Shown here: one piece after another, positions 1 through 12,122 of the stretch
Position numbering within the stretch: the first letter of the stretch is position 1
How the letters are laid out: every line of letters begins with the position of its first letter
DNA from: Hyparrhenia diplandra
Taxonomy: Eukaryota; Streptophyta; Magnoliopsida; Poales; Poaceae
DNA length: 64,000 nt
Reading direction: 5' to 3'
Assembly: GCA_015847255.1 (NCBI GenBank)
Contig: JADLZK010010191.1
Span: 372,001 to 436,000, forward strand
The notes under the pieces: generated by a model
The model's input: the letters and a program-made list of their open reading frames with translations, nothing else
Database searches by the model: none
What the model was told of the DNA's origin: nothing
Translations under genes and position numbers: made by a program

Positions 1-67
1 TCTTTGTATTTATCTGTTTCTTTTTTGGCATATATAAATCATTTTGAATGTCTTCCTCAGTAAATGA

Positions 68-202
68 TTTTTTAATCTGGATTTCATGCAAAAGGGAAAG
101 ATGGTGTCCACATACGACAAAGAAGATGAGAAGCGGGAGGAGGAGGTGGCCTCACAGACTGGTGATATTGATTTGGACAAACTAGGTCCATCAAGTTCTT
201 AA
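68..202 (+). CDS. Possible terminal exon of an unidentified gene (partial)
   Basis: A short open frame ends at TAA 200-202 and encodes an acidic/basic charged tail; its last residues read SQTGDIDLDKLGPSSS. Upstream is a T-rich stretch ending in CAG at 58-60, which looks like an intron acceptor. However, that acceptor would put this frame through TGA 65-67, so the true junction may be an AG at 93-94 or 99-100, or this may be another reading frame. The rest of the gene would lie left of the window. I do not recognise the protein, and the call rests only on codon-like composition and the intron-like upstream sequence. Confidence 0.3.
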   Translation, partial: FFNLDFMQKGKMVSTYDKEDEKREEEVASQTGDIDLDKLGPSSS

Positions 203-914
203 ACAGATCCAAATTTGGAACCAAAGCATAGGTGCAAAGACTGTACGTACTCTCTCCGTGAACTCTTCTGTCTTAGCCGATGAATAGTGATGGGTTTGCA
301 GCTCTTGCAATTCAGCCATTCAGGTCGAGAAATTTCAATATCTAAGATCCAGTTTGTCTGCCTCACAGGATTTGACATTGAATTTGTTTGCCTTTCCAAA
401 CTTGACACTAAAACTGTGAATTGCTTTTGATTCAAGGGATTTCTTCCAGTTTCCCTGATTTTTCCTTTTCTCTTAATCTGTCATAGCCGCCTTCACAAAT
501 TTTGAAAATCTGTTAGCCTAATTTCCATCAAACGAATAACTTTTGTGATTACTGGTAGTATAGAAAATTATAAGAAACATTGCTGTCACAGAACGGACAT
601 CTATGTTGATGTATGAATAACCACTGATGATCCGTTCCTAGTGCTACACTAACTCTGTTTCTGGCCACCCATTAATACTCTGTTTTCCACTCTCCTATAT
701 TGAAATAATATGTACTCTGCTACCTTGACAGTTGGTTCGGTTGTTTCGTCCATCTATAATTATGTACTCTGTCACTTTAGAGTGTGTGACAGATCCATCT
801 ATAATTATTCACTACGGGGTAGGAAATAAGCAATTTGGTCATCGTATTATTAATGGGTGTAACCTTAGTATCTGAACAAGATTAAGTAGAATTATGGACT
901 AACTTGCTTCTTAT
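203..914. other. AT-rich non-coding stretch, no gene seen
   Basis: No convincing coding potential on either strand. It could be 3' untranslated or downstream sequence of the exon that ends at 202. A segment at about 801-860 is similar to about 1489-1540 (both carry TTATTCACT then AAATAAGCA and a GATCGTAT-like word), so part of it is locally duplicated. Confidence 0.5.
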
Positions 915-1362
915 CACAGATTAGTGTTTCTGATCCAAGTTTCCGGCTGAACCGTGGTGCAGATCAAATGGTGTTGGCTTCAATGCGTCCGAGACTATAT
1001 AGGCCATTTCTACAAGTTCACTCGACCTGTGTCGCTCTTACGTTCACCGAGCTATTTTGTATTCTAATATGCTGTATCAAAGTTTCAACTGTACTCTGCT
1101 GCTGCTTAGAACCTGCAACATTTTTCTTCATGCCGAACTGTTTGGCGCTGGCTTGTATTATTATTACCTCCAGTTCTATGTTGTCCGTAAATTGTAATAA
1201 GCTTGGAACATGTTCTTGTTGTGGAAAAGTTTGAGGAGTCTTATGTGTTAATTGGTAGCATTGCCTCACGGTGCCTTTTTTTTTTTCTGAGTATATGTAT
1301 GCATAGTTGTGTGGTTTTGAACATGTGGACGTAGGTATAACATGCACCGTCACATTTCCAAT
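915..1362 (+). repeat. Diverged local duplication, copy 1
   Basis: Homologous by eye to about 3228-3580 in the same orientation. Both copies share, in order, a CTGAT...CCAAGTTTC word, CAAATGGTGTTGG, TCAATGCGT, AATATGCTGTATC, TTCTTCATGC, AATAAGCTTGG and AAAAGTTTGAGG. The second copy has many substitutions and small indels. A short frame (968-1234) runs through it but is not clearly coding; a duplicated 3' exon/UTR is one reading. Confidence 0.6.
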
Positions 1363-1641
1363 AAGCTGATGAAACTATCAAGTGTATTGTAGCATATACC
1401 ATTCCTGTAGTCCCAGTAGCTGCCTCTGTTTTCCCTTTGAGACTGTGTCTCATAGTCTGTCACCTGAGAGTTTGTGAAACATCCCACATTGATTATTCAC
1501 TGGAAAATAAGCACTTTGATGATCGTATAATTTTTTGTTGTAACCAGAGATTTTTATGGTGCTTGGGAGGAACCTCCCTTAATCTGTGTTTAAGCCAGTT
1601 CCTCCGCCTATTTTTTTAGTTGAAGGGGCAGTTTAGTACTT

Positions 1642-2160
1642 TTGCTAAGTACAGCTTTTCATAACCCACGCACTTCCCCGAACGCTTCCAGCATCGGCGC
1701 CTGGCAATGGCATCGCCACCACGGCGACTCTACATGGCGCCGCTCGTATCAATACCATTCACCTGCGGCAACGAGACGACGCCACCGAAATGCCCTGGGA
1801 CATCAGCACGCACAGCCTCCACCGTCGTCGCCGCCGCCGCCACAGCATCAACTGCCCGGCGACGAGTTAGCACCGTCGTGCCCGGACTACTTCCAGTACA
1901 TCCACGACGATGTCGTCCAACGCGCTGCCCCTGTTCCCGTACTGCAGGGGACGCCCTGACGCTCGATATCGTGTTCCCGGACTGGTCCTTCTGGGGCTGG
2001 CCGGAGGTGGGTATCTGGTCGTGGCTGCAGCTGCTGGAGGTGGTCCGGCAGGAAAATGAGCGTGTGCGGTGGCCGGAGAGGCAGCCCTACGCGTTCTGGA
2101 AGGGCAACCCCGGCCGAGGGCTACCGCATACGCCATGAGTTCCTGAGATGCAACGCCTCC
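1642..2160 (+). pseudogene. GT90 (rumi/CAP10-type O-glycosyltransferase) gene fragment
   Basis: Plant GT90 proteins (DUF821/CAP10, related to POGLUT/rumi) are Golgi/ER glycosyltransferases. Three family blocks occur here in order but in shifting frames. CPDYFQYIHDDV (about 1879-1914) matches the 'CPxYFrwIHeDL' block. FPDWSFWGWPEV (about 1973-2008) with WPERQPYAFWKGNP (about 2070-2111) matches the donor-site region. RHEFLRCNAS (2131-2160) matches the 'RxELlkCN' block. The first block lies in a frame that stops at 1957-1959, the second in the next frame, and the third needs another shift. The segment between the first two blocks is shorter than in full-length members, and the N-terminal anchor and C-terminal half are absent. 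It lies between the two copies of a local duplication, so it may have been carried in by a transposon or by duplication. Non-functional; family identity fairly secure. Confidence 0.75.
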
Positions 2161-2163
2161 GTG

Positions 2164-2311
2164 CTTTGGCATTCCTGGCATAAGAATTCAGAGAAAAAGC
2201 TTTGGCATTCTTGGCATAAGAATTCAGAAAAGGAAAAAGCGATGTCAAGAATGGAATCCACCTAGGTGCTTCGCAGACAAACAACTCTGGCATCGCTTTT
2301 CCTTTTTTGAC
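2164..2311. repeat. Short tandem repeat followed by inverted repeat
   Basis: A 36-40-bp unit beginning CTTTGGCATTC occurs twice head to tail (2164-2199 and 2200-2239). The purine-rich end of the second copy plus GCGATG (about 2232-2254) pairs with the reverse complement at about 2285-2311 (GGCATCGCTTTTCC), which could form a hairpin. Confidence 0.65.
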
Positions 2312-2349
2312 GCCTACAAGATTGTATTGCATTGGCCTATTAAGCGATG

Positions 2350-3005
2350 ATGAATCATCGCCATGCACGCGCTGCGGCGTGCTCACTTCAGGTTCCAGCA
2401 ACCTGGGGATGAGAGCAGTAGTTCACCGGCTGGCAGGCGGGCACAAGGAATCAAGCTAGCACGAAGGGCGAGGGGCCGGCGACTTGACGGCGGCGATGGC
2501 GATGGCGACAAGCCCGCGGTCGGCGACGGTCAGCGGTGTGGAGTGTCTGCGCGACGAGGAGCGTGAGGAACAGCGCGGCGATGAACGCCAGTGGCTCATA
2601 GCCCGCGAGCCGGTCCATGGAAAGTCCGGCGTCGCTCGCTCGCTGCGGTCGGGCGGAGCTCCACCGCGCTTGCTGTCGCGGCGGCGGCGAGCTCCACCAC
2701 GCTCGTTGTCGCGCGGCGGGGGCCGGAGGAGCTTCCTTGTGCGTGCTAGTGGCGTCGGCTGGGCGGGCTTCAGCGCGCGGCGCCCGCGGCGACCGGGCGG
2801 CGCTACCTCCCGCTTCGCGTTAGCGGCGGCGGGCGGGCTTCCCAGCGCGCTCAGTGGCGGCGCCCGGGCGGAGTTTGCCCGCGCTCCCAGCGGCGACCGG
2901 CCAGCGCTCGCCCGTCTTTCGCGCAGCGGCGGCCGGAAGGGGAGCTCTCCCAGCGCGGCTCGCGCTCGCGGGCGGCGGACAGCCCCCCTCTGCTCCTCAA
3001 AAGAC
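2350..3005. other. GC-rich block without an identifiable gene
   Basis: Very GC-rich, with simple repetition of GGCGG-type words on both strands. Several long frames are open only because stop codons are rare at this composition; their translations are Arg/Ala/Gly-rich without a recognisable domain. It ends abruptly in ordinary AT-rich DNA near 3005, which suits a transposed gene fragment or a CpG-rich first-exon remnant. Confidence 0.45.
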
Positions 3006-3227
3006 TAAAAATACCATTATACCCTTCAATGTCAACTATAATTCAGTTCCAGTGCCATGGTTCCTGGTACTCTCATGTGGTTTCTCTAACTTTTTAACCA
3101 TTAGATCAGAGCAAATGGAGGGCCCATATTAATCCCAAAAGCGTGGTAAAAACTCTCATAATAATATATTATATCTGAAGAAGGTTCAGCAGAATTATTG
3201 ACGAGCATGCTTCATCTGGCAGATTAA

Positions 3228-3580
3228 TTCTTCTGATCTAACTATCCAAGTTTCTGCTTCATCAATGGCGCAGCCGGCAGCTCAAATGGTGTTGGAGTCA
3301 ATGCGTGCAAGACTACATCGCTCAGATGATCACCGAAACCTTTTCAGTATTCGAATATGCTGTATCGAAGTCTCTCTGCTTCTAGCTATGAGAAGCTGCA
3401 ACCTTTTTTCTTCATGCTGAAATGCTGGCCTCTATTATTAGTTTCTCGACTTTTCCGTGGATCCTACATTCCAATAAGCTTGGTAACGTATTTATGTTGT
3501 GCAAAAGTTTGAGGCAGCTATATGTGTTGCTTTGGATTGCCATGTGGTGCCTTTTTGCATTGCCGGTAGCCGCCTGGTTC
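3228..3580 (+). repeat. Diverged local duplication, copy 2
   Basis: Partner of 915-1362, same orientation, with about 2.3 kb between the copies. The GT90 fragment and the GC-rich block lie between them. One frame across the start reads QMVLESMRARLHR, against QMVLASMRPRLYR in copy 1, so a coding origin is possible but unproven. Confidence 0.6.
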
Positions 3581-4564
3581 CACATGACGCATTTACTCGC
3601 CGGGATGCTGGATCCAGACATGGAACACGAGAAGACCAGGTATAGTTTATGTGCTGTCGTAGAAGTCCGGAAGAAATCAATTTTTGTCTAAGAATGGTAC
3701 TCTCTCTGATAGGTCGGTTGCTGGATGAATTTTGCACCTTTTTTTTCATTTCTTGGATATGTAGGATGGAACATGTGCTAAAAGAGGAGGACAACACCAA
3801 TAAGAACACTGATTTAAAAGGTTATAGAGCCGTCAGTCAGTGCTAAAAGAAAAATGACCATAACCATAACCACTACTGAAACTCAACATTGGCTACGGCG
3901 GTCAAGAGAAATGGGAAAGACCAGAATTGTGTAAACAATATCGCCGGTAGATTGGGTGTTCTTGTCGACAGAGTAATAGACAATAAGCAGTCCGGTAGCA
4001 AAAGACGTCATAATAATGTGCAGACGTGTCTACACCTGCAGACGAAGGCGCCTCAATCAGACGGAGTTATATGCGGATACCAATAACAAGGTGAAAAAAG
4101 GTTATAATGCACAAGAACAAATTCAGAGATTTTGCATCCGACCTGATCTCGAATATCAGGTCTAAGGTATCCTACCAGAAAATTGGTTAAATCCCACAGG
4201 CTGGGCAGCCTAGTGACACCTAATATAATGCGTGATTCACTGTCTCCTCCGGTCATGCACATGACTGCATGTTGACTCTGGTGGCGATGACACCAACCAA
4301 ATCTAAACACCTCGGTGACTCTCAACATTCTAAGTGGAAATAGGTTGGGATTTGGACTGTTCAGCTCATGGGTTGAGCCCAAATGCAAAACAGAAAAATA
4401 ACCAAATCTAAAAATGATTGAGATGGTTTTTGGTAAGAATGTATGGTTTGTGGTGGTTTAGTTTAACTTTTGTACTAGTGGATCAGCTCTAATGTGCATG
4501 ATTGAGATGGTGTTTTGTTGGTTCAGTTTGGATTTCAAGCCATTAGCAATTTAGCAAGGGCTAA
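3581..4564. other. Non-coding flank of the Helitron, no gene seen
   Basis: Mixed-composition sequence with only short frames and no recognised domain. It ends with the host A at 4564, directly before the Helitron 5' terminus. Confidence 0.5.
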
Positions 4565-4581
4565 TCTATACTATAAAAGAG
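4565..4581 (+). other. Helitron 5' terminus (TC end)
   Basis: Starts TCTATACTATAAAAGAG immediately after A 4564. Plant Helitrons typically begin with TC followed by an A/T-rich CTATAxTA-like motif. No inverted repeat is present, as expected. Confidence 0.75.
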
Positions 4582-4679
4582 CGAAGGAATGAGGAGTCAC
4601 GTGTCTCGATCTCATCCGTCTGATCGGTCTAGAAATCACATCCGACGGTCCTCAACTAGGGACGAACCTTAGGTTACAT

Positions 4680-5800
4680 GGTGTTTGGGTCCAGTTCGCT
4701 TCTTCTCCCGTGTACGGCGTAACCCTCGACAATAGCGCCTCCGAAACGGCGCGCGAAAACCCGATACGACGCGAGGAAGCACAGCCACCATCGCCCCTTC
4801 CGCTCGCTCCGCTGGCCATCGGCCCTCCGCCACACGCCGGCGGCAACAGCGCTAGAGGTCACTTTCGCTTCTTCTCGCTGGACTGGCCCTCGCCGATCGA
4901 CTTGCACTGCAACGCGCTCGCGAGCGTCGTCGTCCCGCTCGTCCGCAACGTCCGGGCGGTGTGCCTCGCGGCGGTTGGCTCGTCACCGAGGGCAGGATAC
5001 TTCCATCGATCCCTGGCTGCAGCAACTCCTCCCTCTGGCCGGCTTCCTGCGCAGCAAACCAGGAGGACGTCGTCTCGGCGTGCTGGAATTTCTTACGAAG
5101 GGCGAAGGACGAACGTCGTTGCAGATCACGTTGACGATCTGTTCGCACAACTTGTTCAACACCGCCTGGCCTGGGGATTGGGCGCCTGCCCTAGCGGAGG
5201 AGGCCCACTTTGCCGCTGGCCGCTGTTGTAGCCGCGACGCCTACAGCCAAGAAGCCACAGCCAGCGTCCTCCTCCCAGCAGAGTCCGGCGGCGGCGGCGG
5301 CGGCCTCATAGCTTTCCCCATAAGTCCGGACGGTGTGCCTCGGCGGTTGGTTCATCAACGAGGGCTGGATACTTCTATTGATCCCCCTTCCATCGAATCC
5401 TCTTCGACGGCATCCCCAGCAAAGATCGCCTGGTACGTGCGTGCCTCCCTAGCTCTGTGGCTCGCTTTCTGCATGCCTCCTGAACTGCGGCCATACGTCT
5501 TTGTCATCCTGCCTGAACGTCTTTGTCATCCTGGCATGCAGGTGCAGTTCTATCCAGATCAAACTGCCGGCAGTCATCGCTGCGGACGAGACCCTGCCTG
5601 CGTAAACCTTCGACGCGGAGGCTTTTAGCAAGGCTGCATCCAGCGACGACCAGTTCGCAGGCATCGACGACAAGGATAGAGGCACGTTGCAGAACTATCT
5701 ATCATCTATCCGGCGAACGGGCGAAGTACAGCTGCAGAGCCGCCGGCAGCCACGCGTGTCTTCTATATTCAGGTATGTCTGCTCCTTGGAACTAAAGAAC
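4680..5800. other. GC-rich segment in the Helitron with internal repeat
   Basis: A GC-rich island between the 5' terminus and the Rep gene. A stretch of about 70 bp at 4947-5019 (GGCGGTGTGCCTCG..., then GGATACTTC) recurs at 5322-5394 with substitutions. Long frames exist on both strands but none shows a domain. Captured host gene pieces are common at this place in plant Helitrons; it could also serve as the promoter or leader of the Rep gene. Confidence 0.5.
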
Positions 5801-6165
5801 AGAGTTTGCCACCATGTGACTCATTATGGTGTTTATTATTGTTATCGGAAGCATATATACCAATTAAATAAAAGCCTATTTTGAGCGTTAAGTTTGGTTC
5901 GGTGTGTCTCATGGTTGTACTTTTGCATAAAAAATATACCTACAATGACGTACATGCAATTCAATAAAAAATAACAGATACATAATTTATTTCTAGCTGA
6001 ATTGTTGTCATCTATTACACGAATTGAGCAAATAACTGCAATGCAAATACACTATCTGAATGCTTGTTAACTCTTTAATAAATGTGTATTATTGTTTATT
6101 GAAACTTTCAAGAATGAACTTATCTAAATTTTACATACAGGTTATATGATACAGGCATAAAATCC

Positions 6166-9100
6166 ATGGGGTGTACTCAATCTGACAAGCTAACTTCTGA
6201 CCTAAGAAAACAACAACGTAGAGAGAGGTATGCTGCATTATCTCCTAATAAGAAGGAAGAAGTTCAGGCCAAAAGACGTGATCGTCGTAGTCGCCTAATT
6301 TCTTTGAAGGACGAGGCTGGTTTATCAAAATTAGAGGAAGCTCGTGCTAAAAAATCGTGAGTATCAACGAAATCATTTGGCCCGTTTGAAAGCTGAGGCT
6401 GATGCATCCAAATTGGATGAAGCTCGGAATAAAAATTGTGAAAAACAACGCAAACGTCGGGTTCGTCTAAAGGCCAAGGTTGTTGCACCCAAATTAAGTT
6501 TGTCATCTAAAAGCATGGAAATTGATGAAATTGATACTAGAATGGACGGCGAAGGCAATTCTTCTAAAAGGAAACGGGACATGACTTCAAATGCTGATAA
6601 TATAGGTATTTTGCTTTATTTTATCTTGTCCACTTTTGGTTTTGCTTTTCTCTCTGAATTATTGGCAGCCTATTTTGGTGATGAAAAAAATATTTGTTGA
6701 GTATTATAGGTCAAAGCAGTAGAGATCAAGACACTCATGAAAAGCGCATGGCCAGGGAGAGATATAGACATGCAATGTCTGGTGATAGAAAGGATGAGAT
6801 CCTAGAGAAAAAACGTGAATATCAACGTAACTATCGTGCTAAACTGAGAGCAGCTAAATTGAGTATTGTCACCAAATCTGAGAAATCCTTAGCATCAACC
6901 ATAGGTATGTCAGGTATGATAGAAATTAATATACATGTGTAGTCTCAAGCATGTCACGTATAGTAATAATTTTTTGCTTAATGTTTTTTCTGCTGTAGGT
7001 GTTGGCCGTGGTAAAAAAAAGTTGATCATAAAGCATACGACTCTGGCATTTGGGAGCCAGAAGACACCTTGCATGGAATAGATGGTATAAAATTAAACTA
7101 TGTAATCACAAATTACAAAAAATACATTGTATGTGCTATATATGAGTAACGGTTTGATATTTTTCAACAGAAAATGACTTAGATCAACATAACCCATATG
7201 AAGATGGCCCTGACATCTATGAGGATGATGAAGCTAGAATACTGAATGATAAAGGTGTCTTATATTATTATTTTCATTACTATTATTATTGTTGTTGTTA
7301 TTATTATTAGTAGTAGTATTACTATTATTATGGTCTTGCAAGCTTCAAAATTTTGATTTTGGATGCAGATTTTCAATATGAGTTTTCTAGAGAACATGGA
7401 ACAATAATAGATGGCCAAGATCCTTATAACTTTGTGTATCTAGGTCTTCCTGAGACACATCATGTCTTGAAAGAAAGTGCAAGACTGTTTTTATTGTCAT
7501 GCAAAGAGGTTTGAAGGTGAAGGTCCTGCATTTTGTTGTCGGAACGGACGAGTTAATATATTTATACCAGAGGTCCCAGATGAGCTTCGTCGATTGTTCA
7601 CAAGTCAAACCGATAAAAGGCAAAGCATTTCGAAGCAACATCCGTTATTTCAATTCACACTTTTCTTTCACCGGCATGGGGGTTTCTATTGATCGCTGTT
7701 TGGCAACAAGCAAAGGGTACTGGGATATATACATTTAAAGCTCATGGCCAAATTTATCATAAGTTGGATCAACTTGTGCACGGTGCAAAGGGGCCACGTC
7801 ACATGCAGTTGTACTTTTACGACCGAGATGAGACTATGCATCATAGGATGAAAAGATCACCACACCTTGACTCCAATGTGATCCGTACTCTATTGAACAT
7901 CATGCAACACAATCCTTATGTTCAGGCATTTCAAAGTCTTGGCACTCTTACAAACCTAGATTGCTATGCTATTGAGCTAAATACAAGTATTTCCGTTGAC
8001 CAAAGAAGATATAATGCACCTGCAATGGAGCAAGTGGCCGCTATTTGGTTTGATGGAAATGACCCACAACAAAGGTTTGAGAGAAGCATAGTCATTTACA
8101 GTAAAGAAAATGAACCTCACTATATACAACCATACCATGGATGTTATGATCCATTAGGATATCCTATGTTCAATCCTAATGGTGAAACAGGGATGGGAGG
8201 ATAAGAAGATTTTATATCAAGATGCATATGTAAAAAAACCGAAGAGGAAATATACTAAGCGTTCAGAAAAAGGTGCTTTAATTTGTTGTTTGCATTAAAA
8301 ATTTTACCCTTAGAAACTCATTAACAACTTATTACTAATTTTCTTACTTTTATATAGGCCTAGAGCATATTGAGATCAATGATGTCTCGATACAAAAGTA
8401 GATGAAGAAGAAGGTTATTTTCTTTGTATTTCAAAATTTTATATATTTAAAATATTGTTACTGTTATTAATATTAATTCATCTTCAGCATGATGATGTTA
8501 GGATGCTTTAGCCACTGAAATAAAAATGAAGTTTAATGTATTTGTTGTTCGACCCCGTAAATTTCAGGGTCACGTCGATACGTGTAAGCGCTAGGGAATA
8601 TTTATGTTTCAGGCTTCAAATTCGTGAGGGAGAATTCAATGTTATGTTTCATGGTGGGAGGCTTTTCCAACAATGGCTTGTTGATATGTATGTCAAGGTG
8701 GAGTCAATGCGCTTAGATTGGTACTCAAAACCAGCGCATCAAAATCTTATTCGCGGCTGATCTATACCGGGTTAAAAGTATTTGACATTAAAAGTTTCTT
8801 TTTCTAATTTCAAACCTAAGGAAATCTTATAAAATTTTTACACATATATTCAAAGGGGCCTTCTAGACACTCTTTGTCGCTGGAGAAGCACGTGCATCAC
8901 AAGCTGGCCGTAGAATTGTGCTATCAAAAGATTTCCCAGAAGTGACCGTGATGTCCACTCGAGGTATATGGATGCCATGGCTTTGATTACTCGATATGGA
9001 AAGCCGATTTTTTTGTGACAATGACATCCAATCCATATTGGGATGAGATAGTAGAACATTATTGCCCGGGACAAATGCCGCAAGATCGCCCGGATATAGT

Positions 9101-12100
9101 GGCGAGTATATAGAGCAAAGCTACGAGACCTACGAGATTTCCTACTTAAAAACATCATTTGGGTAAGGTTCTTCGCTTGGGCACATGTCATAGAGTTTTA
9201 AAAGGGGATTACCACATGAACACTTCCTTTTGATTATGGAAGATGAGAGCAAAGTACATTACTCTCGAAGATTATGACAACTATATATCGCCAGAGCTTC
9301 ACGATAAAAAAAATATCCGAATTACATAGACTTGTGTGCAAACATATGATGCATGGACCATGTGGTGTCCTAAATAGTAAGTGCCCATGTATGATAAGCG
9401 GTAAGTGTCGCTTTCATTACCCTCGTGATTTTTGTGAAGCCACCCTACGGGGAAAGAACTCATATCCTATTTATAGAAGGAGAGATGATGGACAAAAAGT
9501 GAAAATAAGAAAGGAATGGTTGGACAATAGATGGGTTGTCCCATATAATCGATCCTTCTAATGAGGTATAATTGTCATATCAATGTGGAAGTTTTTGCGC
9601 AAAGCATAAAGTACGCCAAGTATCTATACAAATATGTTTTTAAGGGCCATGACGTGTTGTTTCGCTTCGATAAATCAAGCTCGAGGCAAAAACAAATGGA
9701 CAACCACAAGTAATTAATGAGATTAAACAATATAGAAATGGAAGGTGTATAACGGCTATAGAGGCAGTCTATAGATTATTTGGTTTTCCCTTGTATGATA
9801 TGTCACCTTACGTGTTACAAATGCAAGTTCACCTTCCAGGAAAGCATATGGTTGCCTACAAAGTTTGGGATAATCTCAAGGATGTTGTTGAAGATCCTAA
9901 CTCTCAAAGGTCCATGCTTACAGAGTATTTCAACACAAACATGCATAATCATGATGCACAAAAAATATTTATATAGAGAGTTCCCCGAGCACTTCACTTG
10001 GATGAAGTCGGAGTTTTGGAAACCCAGAGAAAAAGGCTATCGATTGGAAGACTTGTGTAACGCCCATCCTGGCCGAAGGAGAGCGATACTATCTTCGCGG
10101 TGCTTCTTAACCATGTTAGGGGTGCAACTTCATTCGAAGCATCTTAGAAGTCGACATGGAACTACATATGCAACATTTAGAGATGCTTGTGAGGCCATGG
10201 GATATGTGGAAACCGACAAGAGCCTAGATGACCTGCCCTTCAATCGGACCGCACAATTCAAGATGCCTTGTGCTCTAAGGAGGCTATTTGCAACTATCAT
10301 AGTTTTTACGTGAGTGTAGTAATGTTCGAGCTTTATGGGACAAACATATTGATTCTATGTCCGAGGATTATCGCCGCTCAAATTGCAACTCTAAAATGAT
10401 TGAACAAATGGTGCTTAGAGATATATATATGCATGTTGAAGATATGGGTAGTGACATAGACATCACAAAATATGGACTTCCTGAACTAGATGCCTCAGGT
10501 AAATTGATAAATATTAGAAATCCCATTTTTTTAATAATTAATTGATTGATGCTTCTTATTCATCATTTTCATTTTTTACATGACCCTTTACACTTCATTT
10601 GATTATACAGGTGATAACATGTCAAGGGACCATTATAGAGAGCTTACTGTAAGAAATGAATATTGGATATGAAGAAGATCATTTGAAAATGATAGAAACA
10701 CTAAATGGTGAGCAACGTGTCGCTGCGTTCGATTTGATTATGAATCATGTGAAGAAGAATATTTGTCGTATTCTTTATTGATGGACCGGGAGGAGGCGGC
10801 AAGACATATCTTTATAAGGCTTTGCTTGCAAAGGTGCGCTCCATGAATTATATAGCAATTGCGACAGCCACATCCGGTATTGCGGCAAGTATCATGCCCG
10901 GCGGACGCATCGCACACTCCCGCTTCAAGATTCCCATAAAGATTGATAATAAAACTATGTGCAAAGATTACAAAGCAAAGTGGTACTGCTGAATTACGCC
11001 AGGGGCTGCCTTGGTAATATGGGATGAAGTAGCCATGACAAAAGAGAGGCAATAGAAACACTTTCGATAGAACATTGCGAGATATAATGGGTCGCGAATC
11101 AACCTTTTGGTGGTAAGGTCATGTTGTTTGGAGGTGACTTGAGACAAGTTCTTCCCTGTTGTGATACGAGGAACAAGAGCACGAGATCATTGACGCTACT
11201 TTACTAAAGTCATATATATGGGACAATGTTCGAAGGATTGGCTTACCCAAAACATGCGAGCTAAAGATGATAGTTGGTATGCGGAGTACCCGTTAAGAAT
11301 TGGGAACGGAGGAGAAAACTTTTGGTGATAATTATGTTCAGTTGCCCGAGGATATCATCATTGAATGGAGGCAAAATTCTAATAAGAATTCAAATAAAAT
11401 AAGTTCAGAAGACAATTCAATTGACAACTTTATCGAAAAAGTGTTTCCCAAACTCGAGGCAAACTGTATTTCTCGCAGATTATATGCGTGAACGTGCAAT
11501 TCTTTCTACTACAAATGAGAATGTTGATGCAAAGTGAATGCAATAATGATTGAGAGATTTCCGGAAATGAGAAGGGATACTATAGTTTTGACTCGGTGGA
11601 TGATGATACAAGGAACAATTACCCTCTTGATTTTCTAAATTCTATTGCACCTAATGGGTTGCCTCCTCATGAGCTTAAGGTTAAAAAAGATTGTCCTGTA
11701 ATCCTACTACGTAATCTTGATCCTCATAATGGTCTTTGCAACGGCACAAGGTTGGTCATTAGAGGATTTCAGAACAATACAATTGATGCTGAAATAGTTA
11801 ATGGAGATCATGCGGGAACTAGAGTATTCATACCAAGGATTCCCATGTCCCCCCCTCAAGACCTTACATTGCCATTCAAGTTCAAGCTTAAAGCAGTTCC
11901 CAATAAGATTGAGTTTTGCAATGACAATAAACAAAGCTCAAGGTCGTCAGACCATACCAAATGTTGGTGTTTATCTCCCTGAACCAGTTTTCTCCCATGG
12001 GACAGTTATACGTAGCACTATCAAGAGGTGTTTTCGTGAGTGTACATGGGTTTTGGCCAACACAAATAAGAATGTCGACCCGACTGGAAGGAGCACAAAA

Positions 12101-12122
12101 ATATAGTCTTTAGAGATGTATT
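6166..12122 (+). pseudogene. Helitron Rep/helicase (RepHel), decayed
   Basis: The transposase joins a HUH-type Rep nuclease to a Pif1-like SF1 helicase. Basic N-terminal repeats (REYQRN-type) occupy exons at about 6166-6603 and 6710-6903; small exons follow near 6999, 7171 and 7368. The Helitron_like_N domain spans 7477-8270 and includes GTGIYTFKAHGQIYHKLDQL. The Rep part keeps the two-histidine motif PHEH (9212-9223) and the paired-tyrosine motif YLYKY (9621-9635). The helicase keeps a Walker A variant GPGGGGKT (10783-10806; usually GPGGTGKT), WDEVAM for Walker B, an INKAQG motif near 11930 and a QLYVALSRG-like block near 12000. It ends near 12122. Frameshifts interrupt it at about 6357, 7476, 7690, 8400, 8880, 9970 and 11930, with several stops, so no full protein can be made. 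Identity is secure; exon limits are approximate. Confidence 0.9.
7255..7336. repeat. Imperfect trinucleotide (TTA/ATT, GTT) microsatellite
   Basis: A run of TTA/ATT, GTT and AGT triplets within an intron of the Rep gene. Confidence 0.8.

Noticed and set aside
3868..3876. CACTACTG as the left end of the CACTA element ending at 35820
   Set aside because: It would enclose the Helitron, NLR and solo LTR; only eight bases agree and the following sequence has no matching subterminal repeats.
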